From Cynocephalus volans (lineage: Eukaryota; Chordata; Mammalia; Dermoptera; Cynocephalidae), in assembly GCF_027409185.1 (NCBI RefSeq), contig NC_084462.1, positions 41,302,679-41,366,678 of the forward strand: a stretch of DNA of 64,000 bases, read 5' to 3'. This document shows, in pieces, positions 10,986 to 22,604 of the stretch. The position numbers and the translations under genes are program-made. Under the pieces are notes generated by a model. That model did not search any database. It saw only the letters and a program-made list of their open reading frames with translations, and was not told where the DNA came from. How positions within the stretch are numbered: position 1 is the first letter of the stretch; each line of letters starts with the position of its first letter.

Positions 10986-11830
10986 GTGGCCAATTAGTGT
11001 TTTGTTTTTTTCTTTTAAACTATCAATCTGAATTCATAGGCTTGAACATATCTGGTAGGTTTCAAACCATTGCAATCCTTATTCTTACTGCAACTCACAT
11101 TGTTCTACTCTTGACTGGTGGAGTCATCTTCAGCTTGGTCCCTAAGACATTTTGACATGATCCTGGTCATCTTTGATAGCTTCCTTGCTTTTTAAAAAAT
11201 GAAGTTGTTTTATTTTTCCATCCCTTCCATACTAGTTCGTTAGGTTTACGTTTCTTTATTGTTCTTTTAGTGGTTGTCCTGCAGGTTGTACGTGCAGCCT
11301 TGACACAGTAGACTGTAGTGATTATGGAGTCTTCTTTAAATGGTACTTTAACTGCTTCCAGACAGTGTAAGGACTTTACATACAGTATCAGCATGTTTTG
11401 AAAGCTGCCCAGGAGATCTCTGTGGCCATCCAGGGTTGACAACTCTGGGTGGGGTGTTGGATAGGTGATAGGTGTACTGAGGAAGGTGACAGGGTGTTGT
11501 GGGAGAGGATACCAGACCCAAAGCCTTCTGTGAATAAGGAAAGGTATGTTTTTAGTTGATTATCAGGTTCATATTTTAAAGAACACTTTTCTAATTCTGA
11601 TTTTTTGTGTGTTTGGTCTGGTGATGTGATATTTTCAGTTTATGGGTCCTTTTAGAGCTGGGAAGGGATGCCCTCTTCTCAGAAATGCTCCTGTTAATCA
11701 GGTGCTGTAGGAGTTGAAATTAAAATTGTACAGCCCAGGCCTGGCAGGGGGATGCGTTTAGGATTCTCGGCACTAAAGCAGGAGTGCTCCCAGGGGCCGA
11801 CTCCTCCTCAGATGAGAGGCCTTTCCCTGT
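10986..11830. other. No recognised feature
   Basis: Unique, moderately AT-rich sequence. A 91-codon minus-strand frame at 11167-11442 is lysine-rich and has no domain I recognise. Confidence 0.4.
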
Positions 11831-11834
11831 GTCC

Positions 11835-12005
11835 AGCACATTGCTGAGGGCCTTACCTGCACGATGCCATTTAGTTCTCCCCACCCTATCTGACAGATGG
11901 GAAGTGGAGGATTGATGAGAACCTTCCAGACACATGCTCCAAGCCACAGAGCTGGCAGGTGCCAGAGCCAGATTTGAACTCCAGCCTATCTAACTTCTGT
12001 CACCA
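11835..12005 (-). repeat. MIR SINE
   Basis: Antisense MIR order is clear: 'ccagcacattgctgagggccttacctgc', 'ctgacagatgggaagtgg', 'caagccacagagctggcagg' and 'gccagatttgaactccagcc'. The last block is the complement of the SINE's B-box region. Confidence 0.65.
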
Positions 12006-12374
12006 ACAGAAGAGGTGAGAAAGCTGACCGCAGGCCACTTCACTTTAGCTGTGACCAAGGTCTCATCGACACTGGCACCTGACAAATAGGCTTGTTGTAG
12101 AATATAAATCTGAAGGAAGCATTGTCCTCACTGACATCATGTTTTGGGAGTGAGTTGATGTATTTTGTGTTTTTTTACTTTTTATTTTGAAATAATTTTA
12201 GATTCACAGGAAGGTGTAAAGAAATGTTCAGGGAGATGGCATCCACCCTTCACCAGCCCTTCTTCAGTGTTAACATCTTGCATAACTACAGGACATTAGT
12301 AAAACCAGGAAACTGATGTTGGTATAATTGACAGAATTTAGTCAGATTTCACCAGTTATACACACACTAATTTG

Positions 12375-12571
12375 CGTGTGTGTGTGTGGGGGGGGGGCTC
12401 TATGCAGCCGCATGGGGAGCTTCCTGTAACCACCACCACAGCCGAGATATTTAATTATACAATCACCAAAGGACTTCCTCATGCTACCCTCTTGTAGACA
12501 CACGCACACACACACAAACACACACACACACACACACACACGCACGCCCACACGCTCACACACGCTCACAC
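12375..12571. repeat. Microsatellites (GT)n/G-run and (CA)n inside the L1 3' UTR
   Basis: A (GT)n tract ends in a run of about ten G (12375-12397). A (CA)-rich tract lies at 12497-12571. Both sit where L1M 3' UTR consensus already has short TG/CA-rich stretches, so they probably expanded from those seeds. Confidence 0.8.
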
Positions 12572-13555
12572 ATTCACTCTTCCATCATTCCTGACCCCTG
12601 GTAGCCACCGTTTTTCATATCTCTGTCGCCTCATGAATATTATATAAATGGAATCTTGCAGTATCTACCCTTTCAAAATTGGCTTTTATCACTCAGCATC
12701 ATTTCTTTGAGGATCACTGAAGTTGCTGCAGGTATCCATAGTTCAGCCTTTTTATTGCTGAATAGTGTTCCATGGTTGGTTTAAGCATTTGCTCATTGAA
12801 AGACATTTGGGTCATTTCCAGTTTGCGGTTATTATGAATGTCATGTACAAGTTTCTGTGCGAAAATAACTTTTTATTCCTCTGGGATCAATTATCTGCAA
12901 TTGCTGGATTGTATCCATTTTTAGATTTAAGGGAACTGCCAAACTGTTTTCCAGAGTGGCAGTATCATTTACATTCTCACTAGCAGTATATGAGTGACCC
13001 AGTTTCTCCACATCCTTGTCAGAATTTGGAGTTGTCACTGTTTTTTATTTTAGCCATTCTCCTAGGGGCGTAGTGGTATCTAATTGTGGTTGCATTTTTC
13101 TAATGGCTAGTAATGTTGGACTTCTTTTCGTGTGATTATTTGCCATATGTATATCCTGTTGGATGCAATGTCTGTTCATAATTTTTGCCCATTTTCTAAT
13201 TAGTTTTTTTTTTTTACTGTTAAGTTTTGAGGATTCTTCATATATTCTAGATACAAGTACTTTATTAGGTGCGTGATTTGCAAATATTTTCTCCCAGTCT
13301 GTAATTTTTCTTTTCATTATCTTAACATGACATTTGGCAGAGCAAAAGTTTTTAATTTTGATGAGGTCTAACTTTTATCAATTTTTTCCTTTTATGTATA
13401 CTGTGTTTTGTGTTTTGTCTAAGAACTCTTTGTGTAATCCTAGGTCTCAAAATTCTCTCCTCTGATTATTTTCTAGAAGTTTCATGGTTTTATGTTTTAC
13501 ATTTAAATTCACAATCCATTTTGAGTTAATTTTTGTATAAGTTATGAGGTTTAAG

Positions 13556-13640
13556 CCAAATTTCTTCTCTTCCCTCTTTTTCTTTCTTCCAGTTTTCTCT
13601 CTCTCTCTCTTTCTCTTTCTCTCCCTCACTCTCTCTGTCA
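13556..13640 (+). repeat. CT-rich simple repeat
   Basis: Pyrimidine tract dominated by (CT)n and TTTC units within the L1M copy. Confidence 0.75.
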
Positions 13641-15640
13641 GGTTTTCTAATTCACAAACATGGTATATCTCTTCAAGTATTTAGGTCTTTGATTTCTTTC
13701 TTCACCATTTTGTAATTTTTATCTTATAGATCCTGTGCATGTTTTGTTACATTTATTCATAATATCTCATCATTACCTTTGGAGCAATTGTAAATAATAT
13801 TGCATTTTAAAATTTTGATTTCCACTTGTGTGCTGTCAGTATATAGACATTAATTTTTGTGCGTTAATTTGTATCCTGCAGCCTTACTGAACTGTAACTT
13901 CTTCTCAGCACTGTTTGAGCTGCATCCCACAAATTTGCTGTGCTGTGTCTTTATTTTACTACAGTACTATGTGTTTTTAAATTTCCTTTAAGATTAGGTA
14001 TTTGAACTATAGGTTATTTAGAAATATCTTAGTTAATTTCCAAGTATTTGGTGATTTTTCTATTGTTGATTTCTAGTTTAATTTTATTTTGGTCAAAGAA
14101 ACTACTCTACATGATTCAAATTCTTTTGAATTTATTAAGGTTTGTTTTGCAACCCAGAAGATGATCTACCTTAGTTCATGCTCCATGGGCAATGGAAAAG
14201 AATGTGTATTCTGCTGTTGTTGGGTGGAGTGTTCTATAAATGTCCATTAAATCCTTTTGGTTGATTGTGTTGCTTACTTCTGTATTCTTGCTGATTTTCT
14301 ATTAGTTCTACCAATTGCTGAAAGTGGGGTACTTTTTTTTTTTAGTAATTCTGCTTTTATTTATGGTTTTACTGCTTTTTACAAGTAATTGATACACTTA
14401 TGTAATATTCACAGTACTACAAAAATGTGAGAGTACATGTGAATATTGATCTCATAGTGGATAAAATATGTAAAATATTGATTCAGTGAAGCAGAAAGCT
14501 ATTAAAAGTGTTTATAAGTATTAGGTATTACATTTTTGGATGTTACCAAGTTGAAGTTGTTCATCAGCAGTGGGATACTTATCATAAATTCTGCTTAATG
14601 TTTAAAATTAGAGAGAGTAGTAGCCAAGTATGTGGTCAGTAAAATCTACTCAGTTATCTTTCCAAGATTCTTCTATGTGTCTTAGGTTTGTAGAAGTCTT
14701 TTTACATTCCTTCTGGGATATCCATTGTGGATTTCTCTGTTTCTGCTTCTGGCTAGATCAGTTTTTGCTTCATGTATTTTGAGGCTCTGTTTGGTGAGTA
14801 CACATTTAAGATTGCTGTATATTTGTGGTATATTGAGCATATTATCCTAATATCCTTTCTTGTCCTTATTAATTTTCTTTCCTCTGAAGTCTACTTTATC
14901 TGATATTAATATAGCCACTTTTGCTTTCTCATGAGTAACGTTTGCATGACATATTTTCCCCTATCCTTTTACTTTCAGTCTACTAATGTTACATTTGAAG
15001 TAAGTTTCTCATAGGTAGCATATGGTTGCGTTGTGTTTTTTTATCCACTCTGCCAATTTTTTTCTTTTATTTGGTGTAGTGAGACCATTTATATGTAGGA
15101 TAGTTATTGACATTTTAGGGCTTAAGTCTGCATTTTATTTTTGGTTTTAGTTTTTTCCCCTCTGTTTCTCATTCCTCTGTTTCTTTTTCTTTGCCTTCCT
15201 GTGGATTTCTTAAGCATTCTTAGAGTCCTGTTTCGCCTTATGTATAATGTCTTTGAATAAACTGCCTTGTAGAGTTTTCTTTATGGTTGCTGTAAGTATT
15301 ACTTCAGCCTACTGGTGTCAGAGTTTCACCACTTTCAGTGAAGTGTAAAAGCCTTACTTCTTACTTCCATTTATGTTCCTTTACCCTCACCACTTTTTAA
15401 TATAATCGTCTTAAGTATTTCCTCCATATTCATTGAATCCCATATCATATGTTATAACTCTTGCTTCAACCTTAAAATATGATTAAAGAAACTCATGAGG
15501 TAATGTAAAGTCCTAATCTTCTTCTGCTATTTTCTTTCTATTTGAAGAGCTTCCTTTAGCCAATTTTTAAAGGCAGGTCTATTAAGTAATAAATTCTCTT
15601 AGTTTCTGTTCTTCTGAGAATGTCTTCACTCCTTCATTCC

Positions 15641-15800
15641 TTTTTTTTTTTTTTGGTTAACAGCTTTGTTAAGACATAATCTACACACCATATGATTTAT
15701 TCCTTGAAAGTGTACAATTCAGGGGTTTTTAGTATATTCACCAAGTTTTGAATCATCACCACAAACTAATTTTAGAATACATAATAAATTTTTAAGTCTT
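15641..15800 (-). mobile_element. Second L1 3'-end fragment
   Basis: It starts with a T run (15641-15654), followed by 'acagctttgttaagacataatctacac', 'gaaagtgtacaattcaggggttttta' and 'tcatcaccacaaactaat'. This is the antisense 3' end of another, heavily truncated L1. The T run at its left edge is its poly(A) tail, so it appears to have landed in the ORF2 of the older copy. Confidence 0.6.
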
Positions 15801-15914
15801 AATTTTTGCATATTATAGAGGAGAGGAGAAGGAAAGGTAGTCTATACCATCTTGTTGTGGAATTGGAAGTTGATATGTCTTTTCAAGTCTTTTGTAAATC
15901 GCAAGTTCCTTTCT

Positions 15915-16508
15915 TTATCTCTTTATTTTTTAAAATGTATTTTAATTTTTTAATTTTTAATTTGTTAAAGTTAAATTTATCATCTTAACTATGTTTGAGT
16001 GTACAATTCAGTGGCATTTAAGTACATTCACGTCATTGTGCAACTAATCTCCAGAACTTTTTTCATCTTGCAAAACTGAAACTCTGTACCTATTAAACAA
16101 TAACTTTTCATTCTCTCCTTTTCCCAGCCCTTGGGAACTCCTATTCTACTTTCTGTTTCTATGAATTTGACTACCTCATATAAATAGTGGAATCATAGGG
16201 TATTTTTTCCATGACTGGCTTTTTCATTTAGCCTAAAGTCCTCATAGTGTTGTAGCAGGTGTCAGAATTTCCTACAATTTTAAAACTGAATAATATTTCA
16301 TTATATTTATATACCTCATTTAAAAAATTCATTTATCCATTGATGGATACTTGGGTTGCTTCCACTTTTGGGGTACTATGAATAATGCTACCATGAACAT
16401 GGGTGTACAAATATCTCCTTGAGACCCTGCTTTCATTTCTTTTGAGTATATACCCAGAGTGCTGAATGACATGGAAATCCTATTTTTAATTTTTTGAAGA
16501 ACTGCCAT
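15915..16508 (-). mobile_element. L1MB-type LINE-1, 3' end
   Basis: Same landmark order as the copy at 6607-7430: 'acaattcagtggcatttaagtacattcacg', 'tcttgcaaaactgaaactctg', 'gacttcctcatata'-like block, 'tggatacttgggttgc' and 'atgaacatgggtgtacaaat'. Minus strand, stopping near 'gaagaactgccatag'. Confidence 0.75.
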
Positions 16509-16770
16509 AGTATCATCTATCTCTGTCTTTTGCTTATAAAATATCTGCTGAAGATTCTGGGATACTTGACATATAGAATGTCCCACAGTCTTGTTTTGGA
16601 TGCATGCTTTCATGATGAGGTTCAATATGTCCCATTGTCCACACTGGCAGCGGGATTCAGTGCCTCCACCAGACTCAGGTTCCATCTCCTGCACAAGATT
16701 AGAGGAAGCACATTATGTCTGCTCGTCCCTCTTTCTGTGAGTTTAGCAGCTGTTGATGCTCAGTGCCACT
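16509..16770. other. Unclassified, possibly L1ME 3' UTR debris
   Basis: 'gacatatagaatgtcccacagtcttg' recalls the L1ME 3' UTR, but the rest does not match anything with confidence. Confidence 0.25.
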
Positions 16771-16771
16771 G

Positions 16772-17030
16772 TTTTGGTTGAATTGTGACCTCCCCAAATT
16801 TATTTGTTGAAGTCTCAATAAATTTGTTGAAGTATCTCAGAATGTGACCTTATCTGGAGAAAAGGTCTTTACAAAGGTTATCAAGTTAAAATGAGGTCAT
16901 TAGGGACCTCATTAAGAGTTAAGTCATTAGTCCAATGTGACTGGTGTATTTATACAAGGAAATTTAGACACACACACATGCCAAGGGAAAACCATGTGAA
17001 GTCACAGCAACACATACGACCATGAAAATA
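16772..17030 (+). mobile_element. MaLR (MLT1-type) LTR fragment
   Basis: 'ttttggttgaattgtgacctcccc', 'tgttgaagt', 'cagaatgtgaccttatctggag', 'gttatcaagttaaaatgaggtcattaggg', 'gtccaatgtgactggtg' and 'accatgtgaagtcac' follow the same LTR type as 8734-9101. The 3' third is missing. 'aaatttattgttgaagt'-like sequence occurs twice, suggesting a small internal duplication. Confidence 0.7.
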
Positions 17031-17976
17031 GCTAACTGTTGCCCTTTATCCTTGAAAGTTTTCCTGGACAGTAAATCCTTGAGTCTTAAATATGCTACTC
17101 CATTTTCTTCTGGAGGTAATCATTACTGTTAAAAAGTGTGATGATAATCTAATATTCTTTGTCTTATATGTGATGTGTTCTTTTATTCCTAAATGTTTAA
17201 TGGCTTTTTTTTTCTGTACTCTTTTTAAGTCTAGTAATTTTACCAGAATATGTCTTAATGTTGGTCATTCTGTGTCAATTATTCTTAGGTACATTGTGGG
17301 CCCTTTCAACATGTAATTTCAAAAAAAATTTTTTTTAATTTGAGGAATGTTTCTAGAATTAAAGTTTTTAGTATTTGTTCTTTTCCCTCACTTTGGGTTT
17401 CTTCTTTAGGAGCTCCTGTCTCTGTGTGTTAGATCTTCTTTGCTCTGTTCAACTTCCATAGTTGTCACTTTCTCTAGAATTATTTTTTCCCTCTTTATTT
17501 CTGGCTTTCAACACTTTCTTCTTTATTTTCTATTTTTTTTTATGGCATTCTTTGTTTTGTTTGCTCTTGCATTCCTTCTAGTTTAGTCTTAATTCCTAAA
17601 ATAATTGTTTTCATTACCAATGAGACATTTCTTTTTCATGCACTCTATCATTCAGTTTCTGAGTATTTCTAATTTTGATTCATGTTGTTCTTCCACATCT
17701 TTCCTGAATTTCTTTGAATTCAGTTTGGAATTTCCATTTGCTCTGTGGGCACATACTTTTGGCATTCTTTCATTGTCTAGAGGGCTGTTATTTGCTCATT
17801 ATTCTCTTTTTTCTCCTAATAGTCTTCTATGGTGTTTGGTCTTGGTGTTTTTCTGTTGTTCTTTTTTATGTGAATTTTGAGATACCTGGTTCAGGGCAGC
17901 TTTTCTACATTTGCAGAGCTTTCTCTTCTGTTACTTATCTGAAGTGTCACAAAAAAAGTGTGTCCTAATCCCTACT
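17031..17976 (-). repeat. T-rich block, probably HAL1/L1 ORF1 antisense
   Basis: 'ggtttcttctttaggagctcctgtctctg' and the following T-rich text resemble antisense HAL1/L1 ORF1. Open frames here are hydrophobic artefacts of T-richness. The family call is from memory and weak. Confidence 0.35.
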
Positions 17977-17990
17977 CCCCTTCCTTACTT

Positions 17991-20043
17991 TTTTTTTCTT
18001 CTAATTTTATTTTGTTGATATACAATGTGGTTGATTATTGTGGCCCATTACCGAAACCTCCCTCCCTGCTCCCTCTCCCCCCTCCCACCCAACAATGTCC
18101 TTTCTGTTTGCTTGTCGTATCAACTTCAAGGAATTGTAGTTGTTATGTCTTCTTCCTGCCCCGTTTTTTTGTGTGTGGGGTGTGAATTTATTTATTTATT
18201 TTTTAGCTCCCACCAATAAGTGAGAACATGTGGTATTTCTCTTTCTGTGCATGGCTTGTTTCACTTAATATAATTCTCTCAAGGTCCATCCATGTTGTTC
18301 AAATGGCAGGATTTCATTCGTTTTTATAGCTGAGTAGTATTCCATTGTGTAGGTGTACCACATTTTCTGTATCCACTCATCCGATGATGGACATTTGGGC
18401 TGGTTCCAACTCTTGGCTATTGTAAAGAGTGCTGTGATGAACATTGGGGAACAGGTATACCTTTGACTTGATGATTTCCATTCCTCTGGGTATATTCCCA
18501 GCAGTGGGATAGCTGGGTCGTATGGTAGATCTATCTGCAATTGTTTGAGGAACCTCCATACCGTTTTCCATAGAGGCTGCACCATTTTGCAGTCCCACCA
18601 ACAATGTATGAGAGTTCCTTTTTCTCTGCAACCTCACCAGCATTTATCATTCAGAGTCGTTTGGATTTTAGCCATCCTAACTGGGGTTAGATGGTATCTT
18701 GGTGTAGTTTTGATTTGCATTGCCCGGATGCTGAGTGATGTTGAGCATTTTTTCATATGTCTGTTGGCCATTTGTATATCTTCCTTAGAGAAATGCCTAT
18801 TTAGCTCTTTTGCCCATTTTTTAATTGGGTTGCTTGTTTTTTTCTTGTAAAGTTGTTTGAGTTCCTTGTATATTCTGGATATTAATCCTTTGTCAGATGT
18901 ATATTTTGCAAATATTTTCTCCCACTCCGTTGGTTGTCTTTTCACTCTGTTAATTGTTTCCTTTGCTGTGCAGAAGCTCTTTAGTTTGATATAATCCCAT
19001 TTGTTTATTTTTCCTTTGGTAGCCCGTGCTTTTAGGGTCGTATTCATGAAGTCTGTGTCCAGTCCTATTTCCTGAAGTGTTTGTCCTATGTTTTCTTTAA
19101 GAAGTTTTATTGTTTCAGGGTGTATATTTAATTCTTTAGTCCATTATGAGTTGACTTTAGTGTATGGTGAAAGGTATGGGTCTAGTTTCATTCTCCTGCA
19201 TATGGATATCCAGTTCTCCCAGCACCATTTGCTAAAGAGGCAGTCTCTTTCCCAATGTATAGGCTTGGTGCCTTTGTCAAAGATCAGATGGCTGTAGGTG
19301 TGTGGGTTGATTTCTGGATTCTCTATTCTATTCCATTGATCAGTGTGTTTGTTTTTATGCCAGTACCATACTGTTTTGGTTATTATAGCTTTGTAGTATA
19401 GTTTAAAGTCAGGTAGTGTTATGCCTCCAGCTTTATGTTTTTTGCTCAGCGTTGCTTTGGCTATGTGTGGTCTTTTGTTATTCCATATAAATGTCTGGAT
19501 AGTTTTTTTCCATTTCTGAGAAAAAAGTCATTGGAATTTTGATGGGGATTGCATTGAATTTGTATATCACTTTGGTGTTACAAGGCTGTGCTCTAATCCA
19601 CTGAGCCAACTGCCCAAACTCAATTTGTATATCACTTTGGGTAGTATGGACATTTTCACTATGTTGATTCTTCCAATCCAAGAGCATGGGATATCTTTCC
19701 ATCTTCTTGTATCCTCTCTAATTTCTCTTAGCAGGGGGTTGTAGTTCTCAGTATAGAGATTTTTCACATCCTTGGTTAACTCTATTCCTAAGTATTTTAT
19801 TTTTTTTGGTGGCTATTGTAAATGGGCAGGCTTTCTTGATTTCTCTTTCTGCATGTTCACTATTAGAGAATAGAAATGCTACTGATTTTGTGTGTTGATT
19901 TTGTATCCTGCTACTGTGCTGAAATCATTTATCAACTCCAAGAGTTTTTTTGTAGAGGCTTTAGGCTGTTCAATTTATAGGATCATGTCATCTGCAAACA
20001 GGGACAGTTTGACTTCATCTTTTCCAATCCGGATGCCCTTTAT
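17991..20043 (-). mobile_element. Younger 5'-truncated LINE-1 with target-site duplication
   Basis: The copy is bounded by a duplication of CCCCTTCCTTACTT (17977-17990 and 20044-20057). The tail-proximal T run starts at 17991. The 3' UTR carries a pyrimidine-rich tract (18058-18090, the G-rich tract of the element's sense strand). ORF2 C-terminal codons read well on the minus strand: frames at 18265-18585, 18634-19047 and 19567-19767 hold typical L1 segments such as MEYYSAIKTNEILPF and [19 protein letters not shown]. Few stops interrupt them, so this copy is clearly younger than its neighbours. It is dead through truncation (about 2.05 kb of roughly 6 kb) and some indels. Confidence 0.88.
19576..19621 (-). 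mobile_element. Tailless tRNA-half insertion inside the L1
   Basis: A 46-bp block interrupts L1 ORF2 and is flanked by a perfect 19-bp duplication, AATTTGTATATCACTTTGG (19557-19575 and 19622-19640). Its minus strand reads as the 5' half of a tRNA: acceptor-like GGGCAGT, then a D arm with a perfect GCTC/GAGC stem and an A box (TTGGCTCAGTGG), ending in the anticodon region. There is no poly(A) and no T arm. The end abuts CCAAAGT in the duplication, which resembles the CCAAGGT that would follow in an Ile-type tRNA or tRNA-derived SINE. This suggests priming by short base pairing. Confidence 0.8.
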
Positions 20044-20058
20044 CCCCTTCCTTACTTT

Positions 20059-21170
20059 CATCTGGACATTCTCGGTGTAGTCTCAGTCCTGCTAAATTTT
20101 GTTGCTGCTCCTGTGGTTTTTCCTGAGTCGGGAGGGAGTGTTGGTTTTGATTCTGAGAATTCGCACCACCTTGCTCTGCACTGTTGCTGTGGGCAGAATC
20201 CCTCCCAGCTGCCTCCCTGTGGCTTTGCCAGGCTTCCCCATGAATATCTGATGGTTATTTAGGGGCTCTCTTGTTCTCAGGTTTTCTGCAGCTTCCCTCG
20301 GTTTTTTCTGCAGATGTTGAGATCACACAGGCCTTGAGGCTGCTAGTAGCCTGTTCCCACCTTGCTGGTATTTTGGGGTTTGTGTGGAACATTGTCATCT
20401 AGTTTTGTTGAAAGCGTCGTGTGTGTGTGTGTGTGTGTGTGTGTATGTTTAGGTTTTAATGTATCATTGCTATACTTGTTTTATGTGGAACTTTCGGGAG
20501 ATTTAAAAAAAAAAAAACATGCCGCTCACAGCACTGCCATGTCCCCAGATCCTGCCTTGAGGCTTCGCCTGTTGCTTGTGCTCTGAGCATGCTGCTGCTG
20601 AATACCTGGCCTTCAGGAGCATGCCGTGCCATTTCTTTTTTGTGGTTTTGCCACCCATGTTGCTGGTTCAGATCCAAAAATCGCACCAGAAGGTGCATTT
20701 GGAAGGGAAGAGATGCCACCTATATTAGTTCCTGGTGGGAGAACACCTTGGGGGCAGGATCCTGTAACACTCCCTTATTTGTATCACAGAGAAGTATGGT
20801 TTGGTCAATGAAGGGAGAAAAGGAGCAGCATTTGGATCTACATGGAGTGCAGATGCCACATGGCCAGGATCCCAAGGGACATGGGCCCTGGGAATCCATC
20901 CACCCTCATGCTAGCTGACTCCACAAATTCCCAGAGATGACTGGAGGTGAGTGGTGGTGTGGACACCCCTGTCACCAGGCTGTGCCATATGGCCCCAGGC
21001 ACCTGGTCAGGGTGGCTGAAGAAGGTTTCCTTATCCCTAGAGTCCTTTCTCACTCTCCCAGTGGTGGCCATCTGAATAGCTGTTATTTTCTAGTTGGCCT
21101 TTTTTTAGGGCTTTATCACCAACAGACCTTCTTTTACATCTGAAACAGAGACATGGCAAGCTGCAGAATG
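20059..21170. other. Unique sequence with (GT)n
   Basis: Holds a pure (GT)13 tract at 20419-20444 and an A run at about 20506-20517. No repeat body or exon recognised. A 109-codon plus-strand frame (20589-20918) has no domain. Confidence 0.45.
20419..20444 (+). repeat. (GT)13 microsatellite
   Basis: Uninterrupted dinucleotide run, likely length-polymorphic. Confidence 0.9.
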
Positions 21171-21174
21171 GCAC

Positions 21175-21484
21175 TGTACTCATTTCCTGGGGTTCCTGTA
21201 ACAAGGTACTGCAGACTGAGTGGCTGGAACAACAGAAATTCATTATCTCATCTTCTGGAGGCTGAAAGTCTGAGATCAAGGTTTCAGCAGGGTCAGTTCC
21301 TGAGGAGGGTGGAGGGAGAGTCTGTTCCAAACCTCTCCTCTTGCTCCTGGTGGTTTGCTGGCAACCTGGGCGCTCCTTGGCTTCTAGATCCCTGCCTTCA
21401 TGTGCTCACTGCGTTCTCCCTCTGTGCATGTCTGGGTCCAAATTTACCCTTTTATGAGGACACTGTCATTTTGGATTAGGGGCA
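21175..21484 (-). mobile_element. MaLR (MLT1-type) LTR fragment
   Basis: Plus-strand text 'tgtactcatttcctggggttcctgtaacaaggtactgcagactgagtggctggaacaacagaaattcatt ... ctggaggctgaaagtctgagatcaagg ... tggtttgctggcaacc ... gggtccaaatttaccc' is the complement of a MaLR LTR 3' two-thirds. It ends near 'ttggattaggggc'. Confidence 0.75.
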
Positions 21485-22435
21485 AACTTGGAAGGTCTGT
21501 GCACCTGGGCCTCCTATGATAAAGCTGATTTTTAGGAAAATAATCTGGAGAGCTGTGGTGTTCACATTGAATCTATTCCAGTCCTGGTCAGTTCTGGTGA
21601 GATCCGACTGGACCCTGGATAACGCTGTGCTGCTCTTGAGATGGTTCTGATTAAACTAAGCCAGTCCTGATCAGCCAGGCCAGACTGAGAGATAATTGAG
21701 GTAGGTTTTAAGGTGATGCTAACTTCATATTTCAAATAAAGATGAAATAACTTAAAATTCTGCTTGCACTCTCAGTGTAGAGATGAAAGGAAACACAGTG
21801 TTTCGAGATACTTCCCTCACAGATCAGCACACAATGGCCACATCAGGCATGACTTATCAGTGTCCTGGCCCCTCATCTGTGCAGCGTCCAGAGTCGAGGT
21901 GACCTGCAGGGTGCTCATCAGCTGGGGCAGAGACTAAACATGGCTAAGGATTGAGGGGCCACATGCTTGCAAAACTCCCTGTGGGGCTGAGTGATGGTCT
22001 TTGGTCTGAAAGGTTTTGTATTTCCTGGAGTGTTCCTATGTAGGTGTCGAGGGCAGCATGGGAGGCGAGTTCAGCACTTCCTCGCGGGGCCTGTGGTGGC
22101 CTTGCATCTGCCGGGGAAGCGCCAGCTTCTCTCCAGCCAGGCCAGTTGCAACCTGCTCCCCACCTGCCACCTTCACACATTCACAGCTGCAGAAATGCAC
22201 CGTACTTTCACTGCTTCTCCAAGTCGATGTATGATTTTCAGACTGGGCAATGTTGCCTCTTGTCTGTTCTCTTGTTTTCCTTTATGTGCCCGAATAATAT
22301 TAAACTCTTCTCATTATCCTTCAAAACCCAAATAATGCAATGCACACTGTGCAGCATGGTGCAAAATAACTGTAGGTGCATACGCCAGTGGTTTGGAAAG
22401 TAATTCACAGAGACACATCTTTTCTGGTTCCTATG
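21485..22435. other. No recognised feature
   Basis: Unique sequence. Overlapping frames of 72-119 codons at 21991-22403 in three registers are mutually inconsistent and have no domain. Confidence 0.4.
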
Positions 22436-22439
22436 ATCA

Positions 22440-22600
22440 TTATCTTATTATTAGTTATATTATATACCATATTGTATTTTTTATATAATGAAATTTATTT
22501 TGATATAAATTTATTTGTATAATTATATAATATACATAATACATATAGTATATATAATAATTATAATTAAAATAATTTATTATTATTCATATTACTATTA
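22440..22600. repeat. AT-rich low-complexity block
   Basis: Almost only A and T, with TATA/ATAAT units. It could be matrix-attachment-like or replication-slippage DNA, but no function is shown. Confidence 0.8.
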
Positions 22601-22604
22601 GTAA

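Larger units (their letters stand above)
12170..15640 (-). mobile_element. Old LINE-1 (L1M), 3' UTR through much of ORF2, antisense
   Basis: From the 3' end: 'gattcacaggaaggtgtaaag', 'cattgctgaatagtgttcc', 'aaactgttttccagagtggc', 'ttctcccagtctgtaatttttcttttc'. Further into ORF2: 'cagccttactgaactg', 'ttccaagtatttggtga', 'ggaaaagaatgtgtattctgctgttgttgg' and 'ctgatattaatatagccac'. These run in the order expected of one long minus-strand L1 copy. Stops and indels are frequent, so the copy is old. 14340-14660 does not fit ORF2 and may be a separate insertion or a badly decayed part. Confidence 0.8.

Noticed and set aside
12375..12571. CRISPR-like or satellite array in the CA/GT tracts
   Set aside because: Simple dinucleotide microsatellites within an L1 3' UTR. 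There is no spacer-repeat structure.
18634..19047. 137-codon minus-strand frame with conserved protein content
   Set aside because: It is the C-terminal part of L1 ORF2 in a truncated element.
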